A stretch of DNA of 8,200 bases from Clostridia bacterium (lineage in GTDB: Bacteria; Bacillota; Clostridia; Oscillospirales; Ruminococcaceae), in NCBI GenBank assembly GCA_021152595.1, contig JAGKVC010000150.1, positions 1 through 8,200 on the forward strand, in the 5' to 3' direction. How positions within the stretch are numbered: the first letter of the stretch is position 1; each line of letters opens with the position of its first letter. Of the stretch, positions 1 through 6,700 are shown one piece after another. Made by a program: the position numbers and the translations under genes. The notes beneath the pieces were generated by a model, which worked only from the letters and a program-made list of their open reading frames with translations, was not told the origin of the DNA and made no database searches.

Positions 1-76
1 ATGGGATGATTTCGGACTCTGAGGAATTTTTGCCGGTACAGCGCACTGTATCAGCGGTACATCATGATCCGCGCCG

Positions 77-637
77 TTATTCTGCCGCCAGCATCTCCGG
101 CGTCAGCTCGCGGATCTCACAGAAATGGATCTTTTTCAGCGAGGGCTGATTCATCAGCGCGCGCATGATGCCGCCGTGGCAGACAATCAGCAGCTTGCTG
201 ATATCCTCGCGCGCAAGATACGGCCGGATCGCTTCCAGCGCACGGGCGCGCATCTGTGCGTGGGTTTCCCAGTTCGGGTATTTGTCCGACGGGGTGTGTA
301 CGCCGCCGTTCTGCTTGTATTCATCCCACGCTTCCTTGATCTCCGTGTGAGTGGGCGCGGAATAATCTATGCGCGGCAGCCACTCGAAAATGCCGACCGC
401 TACCTCGATCGGTCTGTCGATCTCGCGCGAGACGATCGCAGCCGTTTGCAGCGCTCTCGGATAGGGCGAGGCAACAATCAGGTCAACATCCTGAATGCGG
501 CTGTCCTTTACCGCTTCCTCTGCCTGCGCAATGCCCTCAGGCTTGAGCTGTCCAAGCTCTGCACCCATGCCCGGGAGCCCGAGCGCCGCTGTGTCGCGGT
601 AGGTCGGCTCCCCGTGGCGCATGAGGTAAATCTTCAT
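77..637 (-). CDS. Histidine phosphatase family protein (phosphoglycerate mutase-like)
   Basis: This is a 186-residue cytosolic protein of the histidine phosphatase superfamily, which uses a phospho-histidine intermediate. From the Met at 637: LMRHGEP holds Arg7 and nucleophile His8, SPYPRALQTA gives Arg61, IFEW gives the likely acid Glu85, and VCHGG gives His154. The active site is complete. The substrate is not predictable; relatives include CobC-type, sugar-phosphate and nucleotide phosphatases. The start at 637 (MKIYLMRHG) is preferred over the ATG at 646: AAAGGA at 646-651 lies 8 nt before the former but overlaps the latter. It is the last gene seen in the operon and follows the transformylase by 121 nt. 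The 76 bases downstream contain no ORF and no convincing terminator, so transcription may continue out of the window. Confidence 0.88.
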   Translation of the reverse strand: MKIYLMRHGEPTYRDTAALGLPGMGAELGQLKPEGIAQAEEAVKDSRIQDVDLIVASPYPRALQTAAIVSREIDRPIEVAVGIFEWLPRIDYSAPTHTEIKEAWDEYKQNGGVHTPSDKYPNWETHAQMRARALEAIRPYLAREDISKLLIVCHGGIMRALMNQPSLKKIHFCEIRELTPEMLAAE

Positions 638-679
638 AGGAAACATCCTTTAAGTATCAGTTTCATGCATAACGCCAAT

Positions 680-758
680 CCCCCCTTGAGGGGGCACAGG
701 CGCTTTCAGTTCTCCGATGCTCGTATTGGGGGTGACATCGGAGGCGGGCACTGCCCGC
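680..758 (-). repeat. Cluster of inverted repeats after the AICAR transformylase stop
   Basis: Three palindromes follow the TGA in a row. They are GCGGGC/GCCCGC (744-749 and 753-758, 3-nt loop) directly abutting the stop; CTCCGATG/CATCGGAG (712-719 and 736-743, 16-nt loop); and CCCCC/GGGGG (681-685 and 690-694, TTGA loop). No T-run follows on the transcribed strand, so this is not a standard Rho-independent terminator. The look is that of an intergenic REP- or MITE-like element that may protect the mRNA end or reduce read-through to the phosphatase gene. The 735-750 part resembles a segment at 6701-6716. Confidence 0.5.
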
Positions 759-1946
759 TCAGTGGTGGAACAGGCGGAGACCGCAGAATGCCATTGCGAT
801 GCCGTACTTATTGCACTGCTCAATGACAATATCATCGCGGATGGAGCCGCCCGGCTCTACAATATACTTGACGCCGCTCTTATATGCGCGGTCAATATTA
901 TCCGGGAACGGGAAGAATGCATCCGAGCCGAGGCAGACATCGGTATTCTTTGCAATCCATGCCTGACGCTCCTCCTTCGTGAAGACAGGCGGCTTCTTCG
1001 TAAAGACACGCTCCCATTCGCCGTCTGCGAGGATATCCATGTAATCTTCACCGATATAGAGGTCGATCGCATTGTCGCGGTCCGGACGCTTGATATCATC
1101 GCGGAACGGCAGATTCAGAACCTGCGGTGCCTGACGCAGCCACCAGTTATCCGCCTTGGTGCCTGCAAGTCTCGTGCAGTGGATTCTGGACTGCTGACCT
1201 GCGCCGATGCCGATTGCCTGACCGTCCTTGACATAGCAGACGGAATTCGACTGCGTATATTTCAGCGTAATCAGCGAGATGATCAGGTCGAACTTCTTGT
1301 CCTCGGGGATATCCTTGTTCTCGGTGACAATGTTTGAGAGCATGGTCTCCTCGTTGATCGCAAGGTCGTTTCTGCCCTGCTCGAAGGTCACGCCGAATAC
1401 TTCCTTATGCTCGACCTTCGGCGGCTCGTAGTTCGGATCAATCTGGACAATATTATAGTTGCCCTTGCGCTTGGTCTTGAGGATCGCAAGTGCCTCCTCG
1501 GTGTAGCCCGGTGCGATGATGCCGTCCGAAACCTCGCGTGCGATCAGGGTTGCGGTGATCGCATCGCACTCATCGGAGAGCGAGATCCAGTCGCCGAAGC
1601 TGGACATTCTGTCTGCGCCTCTTGCTCTTGCATATGCACATGCAAGCGGAGAAAGCTCGCCGAGATCATCGACAAAGTAAATCTTCTTAAGCGTATCGGA
1701 AAGCGGTCTGCCGATTGCCGCGCCTGCCGGAGATACATGCTTGAACGAGGTCGCTGCCGGCATGCCGGTTGCTGCCTTCAGCTCGCGGACAAGCTGCCAG
1801 CCGTTGAAGGCATCCAGCAGGTTAATATAGCCCGGATTGCCCGAGAGAACCGTGATCGGGAGTGCGCTGCCGTCGTTCATATAAACTCTTGCAGGCTTCT
1901 GGTTCGGATTGCATCCGTATTTCAAAAGACGTTCGGTTTCCATCAT
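759..1946 (-). CDS. purH: Stand-alone AICAR transformylase (PurH C-terminal domain only)
   Basis: This enzyme transfers a formyl group from 10-formyl-THF to AICAR, giving FAICAR (step 9). It is 395 residues, whereas bifunctional bacterial PurH is about 515-530 residues, with an N-terminal MGS-like cyclohydrolase domain of about 200. That domain is absent here and the protein starts directly in the transformylase half. The catalytic Lys-His pair is Lys69-His70 in SFKHVSPAGAA. Other markers are TQSNSVCYVKDGQAIGIGAG (231-250), SDAFFPFPDN (341-350), VEPGGSIRDD (363-372) and the ending GLRLFHH, like the GMRHFRH end of E. coli PurH. It is therefore intact, not truncated. Two consecutive ATGs (1946 and 1943) share one ribosome binding site; either could be used. 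FAICAR must be cyclised by the PurO-like protein encoded just upstream. A 121-nt gap with hairpins separates it from the phosphatase gene. Confidence 0.95.
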   Translation of the reverse strand: MMETERLLKYGCNPNQKPARVYMNDGSALPITVLSGNPGYINLLDAFNGWQLVRELKAATGMPAATSFKHVSPAGAAIGRPLSDTLKKIYFVDDLGELSPLACAYARARGADRMSSFGDWISLSDECDAITATLIAREVSDGIIAPGYTEEALAILKTKRKGNYNIVQIDPNYEPPKVEHKEVFGVTFEQGRNDLAINEETMLSNIVTENKDIPEDKKFDLIISLITLKYTQSNSVCYVKDGQAIGIGAGQQSRIHCTRLAGTKADNWWLRQAPQVLNLPFRDDIKRPDRDNAIDLYIGEDYMDILADGEWERVFTKKPPVFTKEERQAWIAKNTDVCLGSDAFFPFPDNIDRAYKSGVKYIVEPGGSIRDDIVIEQCNKYGIAMAFCGLRLFHH

Positions 1947-1951
1947 ACATT

Positions 1952-1957
1952 CTCCTT
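1952..1957 (-). promoter_or_regulatory. purH ribosome binding site overlapping the upstream stop
   Basis: AAGGAG overlaps the last two bases of the 87-residue gene's TAA and lies 5 nt before the first of two adjacent ATGs (8 nt before the second). The overlap supports translational coupling of the small protein with the transformylase. Confidence 0.7.
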
Positions 1958-2219
1958 ATATCAAATATCTGACATCGTGCAGTTTCCCGTCGATGTAGCA
2001 TTTTGCCTTCCACATGAGTCCGTCATCGCTCACGAGCTGAACGCCGACCGCATGTGTCTGTCCGTCCGTATCCGAAATCATGCCGGACAGGGTATCCTTT
2101 TCGGGCTTGAACACGCCCTTGACGCTGTCAAACTGTTGTCCATCGATCACGAGATTCGCCGTTGCAATGCCGTTCTGCACCTCGATCTCATGACCGTCAT
2201 ATACAAAAGATGTGATCAT
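1956..2219 (-). CDS. Small unrecognised protein between the two halves of the PurH function
   Basis: This is an 87-residue protein that I do not recognise. It has no signal peptide and no membrane segment. The alternating hydrophobic pattern (HEIEVQNGIATANLVIDG, then AVGVQLVSDDGLMWKAKCYI) suggests an all-beta domain, and the two halves end in similar IDGQQFDSVKG and IDGKLHDVRYL motifs, hinting at an internal duplication. It is a genuine gene by context: AAAGGA about 7 nt before the ATG, the same strand as its neighbours, and a TAA (1956-1958) that overlaps the ribosome binding site of the next gene, leaving only 9 nt between them. It lies exactly between the PurO-like cyclohydrolase and the stand-alone AICAR transformylase, which together replace bifunctional PurH. 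A partner or regulatory role for those enzymes is a guess. The 86-nt gap upstream holds no clear promoter. Confidence 0.75.
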   Translation of the reverse strand: MITSFVYDGHEIEVQNGIATANLVIDGQQFDSVKGVFKPEKDTLSGMISDTDGQTHAVGVQLVSDDGLMWKAKCYIDGKLHDVRYLI

Positions 2220-2305
2220 TGGTGTTCCTTTCAGATATATCCGTTTTCAAACAATTCAAACTGCTGCAGCGCCGGGTTAAGACAGAGCGCTCCCGCGGCT
2301 CCGTC

Positions 2306-3037
2306 TCAGCCCTTCTTCGGCTCGTCGCCGTAACGGTTGATGATCTTCGTGACCGCGCTCTGATCTGCCGCATTGATATAGCGGACGAACAGGGAGATCT
2401 TGTTATCCGGATTGAGATTATCCCAGAGGAGCTTCGTAAAGCCGTCGATATCATCCGGAATGGAGACGAGCTTCGGCTCACCGGTAAAGCTCGGGAGCGG
2501 ATTGCCGTCGCCGACATAGGTGTGGATGAAGTGGCCCTGACCTGCGAGCGGATTCTCATAGGAATAGGTGAAGCGCTGGCAGGATTCAGGGTTGCCTTCT
2601 GCGCTCTTCAGGATGGAAAGCGCATAATTGAAGCTGCCCTTTTCGCAGCGGATGATGCCGGAGATACGGGGGGTGAAGTTCGGTGCATCCGGCTCAAACT
2701 TGCGCGCACGGAGTCCCTGCTCAAACGTGAACTGGTGATCAAGTGCCTCATAAATCGTGTCGGTCTGGTCGCCGTTCGTGACGATGGTCTTGTTGCCCAG
2801 AACACGAACCGGCGAATAGATGATCAGTGAGGGATCGGTACATTTGGATTCGTCATATGCCTGTGTCTTGAGTCCGGCTCCGTCCGGAACAAAAATGCGG
2901 TTGCGGGAGTTTTCGCTTCTTCCCATGATGAAATATGCTGCAACTGCGTACTTTCCGTTTGCCGAGCGACCGAGGATGATGCCTCTGCCCGGATAGCTGT
3001 TGCCCTGCAATTCCTGTGCAAGTGAGATCATAGCCAT
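2306..3037 (-). CDS. purO: IMP cyclohydrolase, PurO-like (archaeal type)
   Basis: This 243-residue protein matches the PurO-type IMP cyclohydrolase family (PF07826), which closes FAICAR to IMP, the last de novo step. The family has an Ntn-hydrolase-like fold unrelated to the N-terminal domain of bacterial PurH. Recognisable blocks are YPGRGIILGRSANGK (15-29), AAYFIMGRSENSRNR (33-47), LIIYSPVRVLGN (71-82) followed by TIVTNGDQTDTI (84-95), and NFTPRISGII (120-129). These line up by eye with archaeal PurO segments such as the YxxY..NGxxTDPI and NTPRIAG blocks. It is longer than archaeal PurO (about 200 residues) through a C-terminal part containing GEPKLV (186-191). The start has AGGAGG about 8 nt upstream. 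The context is decisive: the AICAR transformylase two genes downstream lacks its own cyclohydrolase domain, so this protein should supply the missing activity. Confidence 0.9.
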   Translation of the reverse strand: MAMISLAQELQGNSYPGRGIILGRSANGKYAVAAYFIMGRSENSRNRIFVPDGAGLKTQAYDESKCTDPSLIIYSPVRVLGNKTIVTNGDQTDTIYEALDHQFTFEQGLRARKFEPDAPNFTPRISGIIRCEKGSFNYALSILKSAEGNPESCQRFTYSYENPLAGQGHFIHTYVGDGNPLPSFTGEPKLVSIPDDIDGFTKLLWDNLNPDNKISLFVRYINAADQSAVTKIINRYGDEPKKG

Positions 3038-3071
3038 AATGATTTCCTCCTGAATTTCGGATTGATATTGA

Positions 3072-3088
3072 TTCCGCTCCGTGCGGAA
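3072..3088 (-). other. Intergenic hairpin between purN and the IMP cyclohydrolase gene
   Basis: A perfect 6-bp stem TTCCGC/GCGGAA (3072-3077 and 3083-3088) with a 5-nt loop lies in the 69-nt gap. It has no following T-run on the transcribed strand. It could tune mRNA stability or be incidental. Confidence 0.3.
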
Positions 3089-3106
3089 AATGGGGGATCG
3101 CTTCGT

Positions 3107-3736
3107 TTACCGGATGCTGACGATGTCATTTTCGACATGCAGCTTGTCCTCACAGAATAATCTGACCGCTTCCGGCAGAATATGCCACTCTGCCTGCTCC
3201 ATGACGCGCTTCTGAAGCGTCTCGGGCGTATCGCCCTGCTCGACGGCTACCGCCTTTTGCAGGATGATCGGGCCGCCGTCGCAGACCTCCGTGACAAAAT
3301 GCACGGTCGCGCCCGTCACCTTGACGCCTTTTTTCAGCGCCGCTTCATGCACATGCAGCCCGTAATAGCCCTTGCCGCAGAAGCTCGGGATCAGCGCCGG
3401 ATGCACATTGATCATCTGATTCGGATAGGCGCGGCAGATCGTCTCATCGAGGATCGTCATGAAGCCTGCCTGTACGATCAGATCGGCATGCTCTGCACGG
3501 AATGCATCGAGCATCGCCGCGCTGTAAGCGGCGGTATCGGGATAATCCTTCCGCACGATCACGCGCGTCGGAATATTCGCCTTTGCGGCACGTTCCAGCG
3601 CATAGACGCCGGGCTTCGAGCTGATCACGCAGGTAATCCTGCCGCCGCCGAGCTCGCCGCGCGCCTGTGCGTCGATCAGTGCCTGTAAGTTGGTGCCGCC
3701 GCCGGACACCAGAACAATGATGTTTTTCTGTGCCAT
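3107..3736 (-). CDS. purN: Phosphoribosylglycinamide formyltransferase (GAR transformylase)
   Basis: PurN transfers the formyl group of 10-formyltetrahydrofolate to GAR, giving FGAR (step 3), in the cytosol. The 209-residue length is normal. SGGGTNLQAL (11-20) is the phosphate-binding loop. The catalytic triad is visible as Asn110 and His112 in INVHPALIPSF and Asp153 in VCDGGPIILQ, equivalent to E. coli Asn106, His108 and Asp144. The loop FCGKGYYG (119-126) is a short insertion relative to E. coli PurN and is typical of clostridial forms. The enzyme looks complete and active. It follows the lipoprotein gene by 12 nt with a very strong ribosome binding site, and precedes the cyclohydrolase gene by 69 nt. 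Together with the AICAR transformylase it makes this operon dependent on 10-formyl-THF at two steps. Confidence 0.98.
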   Translation of the reverse strand: MAQKNIIVLVSGGGTNLQALIDAQARGELGGGRITCVISSKPGVYALERAAKANIPTRVIVRKDYPDTAAYSAAMLDAFRAEHADLIVQAGFMTILDETICRAYPNQMINVHPALIPSFCGKGYYGLHVHEAALKKGVKVTGATVHFVTEVCDGGPIILQKAVAVEQGDTPETLQKRVMEQAEWHILPEAVRLFCEDKLHVENDIVSIR

Positions 3737-3742
3737 GCGGCA

Positions 3743-3747
3743 CCTCC
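3743..3747 (-). promoter_or_regulatory. purN ribosome binding site abutting the lipoprotein stop
   Basis: GGAGG lies 6 nt before the purN ATG and one base after the lipoprotein TAA (3749-3751). A ribosome ending on the lipoprotein gene covers this site, which fits coupled translation of the two genes. Confidence 0.75.
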
Positions 3748-3748
3748 G

Positions 3749-4633
3749 TTATTTCGTATTTCCGTATTTTTCGATGATCCGATCATATATGTCGCGTCCC
3801 ACGCTGTAGTCCTCTTTTTCTGCCCTTTTTGCCGCTATGTCAACAGGCTCGCCCATCACGGAATATGCGTGATACAGGATCTTGTTTTTTTGGTCGTCCT
3901 CCTCCGGCTTCTGAGTGACGACAAACGCATAATTACAGGGTGCTTCCGTGTATGTGACATACGCATTCATCATCTGCTCCATTTTCTGCGCATACTGTTC
4001 ACCGTCGGCACCTGCCTCAAGCCGCAGTGTACACGACATCATCCACTGATCATCCTGTGCAACGGATTTCAGATTCGCCTTGCAAGCCTGTAAGCCGGTA
4101 CCGGGCGCGATATGCTCCAGTGCAATGCTCAGATCCGGCTCACGGTCATTCGGAAGATAAACCGGCATTGAGAACAACAGTAAAACAGACCCGCTGCCGT
4201 CTTCGAGATCAGAATAGAAATCATTATAGCTCGATTCTTTCTCAGAAGGCACACAGTCAAAATACTGCGAAAGGAGTTTTTCACGGAATTCCTCCTTCGC
4301 AATATCGCTCATTTCCTCAACCGCGATTTCCTCTGCCAGTGCATTGTAATAATCCCGTTTCGTCGGATAGAGATCCTTATCCTTCTCCGAATTAAGATAG
4401 GAACGCACATCATCATTCACGCGCAGACTGCCGTTCACATCAGTATACGTCAGCCTGAAGGAACGGTACGCTGCTGTATGTCCGGACGCTTCGACAACGC
4501 CTTGCGCGGTAAATGTATAATCATCACCGAAGCAATATCTGAAAAACGCTTTATTTTGTGCCGAAAAGCCGCAGCCCGTCAGCGTAAGCATAAGGGCAGC
4601 ACTGCACGCTGCAATTCGCAAGTGTTTTCTCAT
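3749..4633 (-). CDS. Uncharacterised lipoprotein embedded in the purine operon
   Basis: This is a 294-residue protein of unrecognised family. The N-terminus MRKHLRIAAC with a hydrophobic stretch ending LTGC (18-21) is a signal peptidase II lipobox, so the mature protein should start at lipidated Cys21 and sit on the outer face of the membrane. The rest is hydrophilic and acidic (DLEDGSGS, PEEDDQKNK), with Tyr/Asp-rich segments and no further membrane helix; I see no catalytic motif. The gene is AT-richer than its neighbours: 48 G+C in 120 bases at 4201-4320, against 35 in 60 at 5101-5160 in purM. That may mean lower constraint or separate origin. Its stop codon is 12 nt from the purN start and abuts purN's ribosome binding site, so the two are co-transcribed and perhaps translationally coupled. 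Its own start has AAAGGA about 5 nt upstream. Why a surface lipoprotein lies between purM and purN is unclear. Confidence 0.85.
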   Translation of the reverse strand: MRKHLRIAACSAALMLTLTGCGFSAQNKAFFRYCFGDDYTFTAQGVVEASGHTAAYRSFRLTYTDVNGSLRVNDDVRSYLNSEKDKDLYPTKRDYYNALAEEIAVEEMSDIAKEEFREKLLSQYFDCVPSEKESSYNDFYSDLEDGSGSVLLLFSMPVYLPNDREPDLSIALEHIAPGTGLQACKANLKSVAQDDQWMMSCTLRLEAGADGEQYAQKMEQMMNAYVTYTEAPCNYAFVVTQKPEEDDQKNKILYHAYSVMGEPVDIAAKRAEKEDYSVGRDIYDRIIEKYGNTK

Positions 4634-4689
4634 ATGTGTCCTTTCACTGAATGCCGTTATGCCGTTTTTTGCATGATGTCAGAAGCAGC

Positions 4690-5736
4690 TTATTCGATGA
4701 TCACACCCTGATCGCTCTCAACCAGTTCGCCGAGGATATATGCATGCTCGCCGGCTGCCTCAAGCGCTGCAACCGTCTTGTCTGCATCCTCCGCTGCGAC
4801 GGAAACAATCATGCCGACGCCCATATTAAAGGTATTGAACATATCGCGCTCCGGAATGTTGCCGGTTCTTGCGATCAGATCAAAGATCGGGAGTACCTGC
4901 ACATCCTTGCGTGCGATTCTCGCAGAAATGCCGTCCGGCAGGCTGCGCGGAATGTTCTCATAGAAGCCGCCGCCCGTGATGTGGGAGATCGCCTTGACAT
5001 TGACCTGCTCCAGCAGCGAAAGCACCGGCTTGACATAGATTCTCGTCGGTGTCAGCAGGCATTCGCCGAGCGTCGAGCCGAGATCTGCAAAGTGACGCGC
5101 GAGATTCTGCTCGCTGACCGTGAACACCTTGCGCACGAGCGAGAAGCCGTTGGAATGCACGCCGCTCGATGCGATTGCGATCAGGACATCGCCTGCCTTC
5201 TGCGTATCGGGCTTCAGGAGCTTCTTGTGATCTACAACGCCGACGGTGAAGCCTGCGAGATCGTAATCGTCATCCGGCATCATGCCCGGATGCTCGGCAG
5301 TCTCGCCGCCGATCAGTGCGCAGCCTGCCTGTACACAGCCCTCTGCAACGCCCTCAACGATCGTTGCGATCTTTTCCGGATAATTCTTGCCGCAGGCGAT
5401 GTAATCGAGGAAAAAGAGCGGCTTTGCACCGCAGCAGATGACGTCATTGACGCACATCGCTACGCAGTCAATGCCGATCGTATTGTGCTTGTTCATCAGC
5501 ATTGCGATCTTGAGCTTTGTGCCGACGCCGTCCGTGCCGGAGACAAGCACCGGCTCCTCCATGCCCTTGAGATCAGGCAGGAACAGGCCGCCGAAGCCGC
5601 CGATTCCGTCAATCGCACCGGCTGTTGCGGTTCTTGCGACATGCTTTTTCATCAGCTCAACCGCCTTGTAGCCGGCTGTGACGTCTACGCCTGCTTTTGC
5701 GTAGCTTTCAGAAAAGCTGTTTTTTTCGTTTGCCAT
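4690..5736 (-). CDS. purM: Phosphoribosylformylglycinamidine cyclo-ligase (AIR synthetase)
   Basis: PurM closes the imidazole ring, converting FGAM and ATP to AIR, ADP and phosphate (step 5 of IMP synthesis) in the cytosol. At 348 residues it is the usual length and complete. Signature segments are in order: SGTDGVGTK (66-74, glycine-rich nucleotide region), CCGAKPLFFLDY (101-112), GGETAEHPG (143-151), SSGVHSNGFSLVR (190-202), HITGGGFYENIPR (252-264) and FNMGVGM (303-309). All are typical of functional PurM and nothing looks damaged. The ATG has a good ribosome binding site (AGAGGAG, about 8 nt upstream). It is preceded by a 109-nt gap with strong secondary structure and followed after 56 nt by the lipoprotein gene. 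A long open frame on the opposite strand over this gene is a codon-bias shadow. Confidence 0.98.
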   Translation of the reverse strand: MANEKNSFSESYAKAGVDVTAGYKAVELMKKHVARTATAGAIDGIGGFGGLFLPDLKGMEEPVLVSGTDGVGTKLKIAMLMNKHNTIGIDCVAMCVNDVICCGAKPLFFLDYIACGKNYPEKIATIVEGVAEGCVQAGCALIGGETAEHPGMMPDDDYDLAGFTVGVVDHKKLLKPDTQKAGDVLIAIASSGVHSNGFSLVRKVFTVSEQNLARHFADLGSTLGECLLTPTRIYVKPVLSLLEQVNVKAISHITGGGFYENIPRSLPDGISARIARKDVQVLPIFDLIARTGNIPERDMFNTFNMGVGMIVSVAAEDADKTVAALEAAGEHAYILGELVESDQGVIIE

Positions 5737-5759
5737 TCTTAATTCTCCTCTTGATCGTT

Positions 5760-5846
5760 TCTGCGGTCAGCAGGGAATGCCTGCTGCCTGTCGCTCTGCA
5801 CAGTCCGCAGAGCATCGCATCATTTTCAAAGCAGATGCGTGAAAAT
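5760..5846 (-). promoter_or_regulatory. Structured leader with competing stems upstream of purM
   Basis: The gap before purM is dense in perfect inverted repeats. They are GCTCTGC/GCAGAGC (5793-5799 with 5807-5813, 7-nt loop); CAGCAGG/CCTGCTG (5768-5774 with 5780-5786, 5-nt loop); TCTGCGG/CCGCAGA (5760-5766 with 5805-5811), which encloses the second hairpin but shares bases with the first; CGCATC/GATGCG (5816-5821 with 5834-5839); and ATTTTCA/TGAAAAT (5822-5828 with 5840-5846), which interleaves with the previous pair. The alternatives exclude each other, as in attenuators or RNA-processing sites. No T-run follows, so transcription termination is not evident. It matches no riboswitch class that I recognise. 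Confidence 0.4.
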
Positions 5847-6583
5847 CATAGAAACCGTCCGACAAGATACCCGATGCATCCGCAGATCAGCGCGATCGGA
5901 ATGACGCGGAGAATCTGCCAAATCATCAGATTGTTATAGACGGTATCGCGGATATCTGTTTCGATTCCGGCGGCAACTGCTGCACGGAAATCCTCCGGCG
6001 CTGTTCTGCCGCCGAGCAGCGCGCCGTAATGAATCGGAATGACGGTGTGCGGCTGAATCTGATTGGTCATTTCCGCCGCCTGCTTTGCCGTCATGGTGAA
6101 CATGCCGCCGCTGACCGGCAGCATCAGGATATCGCACTTCACGGCGCTGCTCTCCGGTGTGACATCGGTATCACCGGTGATATAGACGCGCGTTTCGCCG
6201 AGCGTCAGGACATATCCGAGCCAGCCCATGCTCTTGCGGTGCGCTGGCTTATTCAGATTATACGCCGCGACCGTCTCAACCGGAATGCCGCAGACTGTCA
6301 GCGGCTGTCCCGGCGTGAGACGCACAGGCTCTCTGCCCGTCCGGAATTTTACGATGCCTGCAATGTGCTCCGGCACCGCGATCACCGTATCCTCCCTGAG
6401 CAGCTTTTTGATGTCCTTCGGGGAAAAATGATCGAAATGCGGATGCGTAATGAGAATCAGGTCGGCATCATGCGGTTCATCCGGAATCCGGATCGGATCA
6501 ATGTAAATGACCTTTTCGCCGCGGATGCACACGCTGCTGTGTATGTTGACCTGAATCTGATTCAGAATCTCCTGCTGAAACAT
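5846..6583 (-). CDS. UlaG-like metallo-beta-lactamase-fold hydrolase with C-terminal membrane helix
   Basis: This is a 245-residue protein. Residues 47-52 (HPHFDH) form the HxHxDH metal-binding motif. ITGDTD at 135-140 supplies the bridging Asp138, and PIHYGAL (His185) fits the last metal ligand, so a binuclear metal site appears intact. The arrangement resembles the UlaG/Lactamase_B_3 type of MBL hydrolases, which act on varied phosphate esters and lactones; the substrate cannot be named from sequence. Residues about 219-243 (IWQILRVIPIALICGCIGYL and flanks) form a hydrophobic helix ending in VGRFL, so the protein looks tail-anchored with its catalytic domain in the cytoplasm. Such a tail is unusual for soluble relatives of about 215 residues. 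The start is supported by GAGG 7 nt upstream. The gene lies between purF and purM on the same strand, so co-transcription is likely. A role in purine metabolism is only inferred from context. Confidence 0.85.
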   Translation of the reverse strand: MFQQEILNQIQVNIHSSVCIRGEKVIYIDPIRIPDEPHDADLILITHPHFDHFSPKDIKKLLREDTVIAVPEHIAGIVKFRTGREPVRLTPGQPLTVCGIPVETVAAYNLNKPAHRKSMGWLGYVLTLGETRVYITGDTDVTPESSAVKCDILMLPVSGGMFTMTAKQAAEMTNQIQPHTVIPIHYGALLGGRTAPEDFRAAVAAGIETDIRDTVYNNLMIWQILRVIPIALICGCIGYLVGRFL

Positions 6584-6700
6584 AGTTTTTCCTCATATCG
6601 GGCTTTGCGGTTTTGTCTTCGTGTCAGCACCAAACGCCGCGGCAGGCGCAGCCCTCTCCTGTATCGCAGTCATGCGGTTGACCGTGTGACAAAGACGAGC

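Noticed and set aside
35..52. Inverted repeat downstream of the phosphatase as an operon terminator
   Set aside because: The stem is short, carries a mismatch on the transcribed strand, and is followed by GGCAAAAATT with no T-run.
125..826. 233-residue open frame on the plus strand
   Set aside because: It lies antisense to the histidine phosphatase and the hairpin cluster, is Arg-rich, and has no motif.
2220..2305. Possible promoter upstream of the 87-residue gene (TTTGAA-like and TATATC boxes on the minus strand)
   Set aside because: Spacing is only about 15 nt and the -35 match is poor; the gap is short and within an operon.
1407..2333. 308-residue open frame on the plus strand
   Set aside because: It runs antisense across the AICAR transformylase, the 87-residue gene and their junction. 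It has no recognisable domain and the composition of a mirror frame.
4651..5742. 363-residue open frame on the plus strand
   Set aside because: It is antisense to the unmistakable purM gene over nearly its whole length. Its translation is Cys/Arg/Asp-rich without motifs, and it is explained by codon bias in the true gene.
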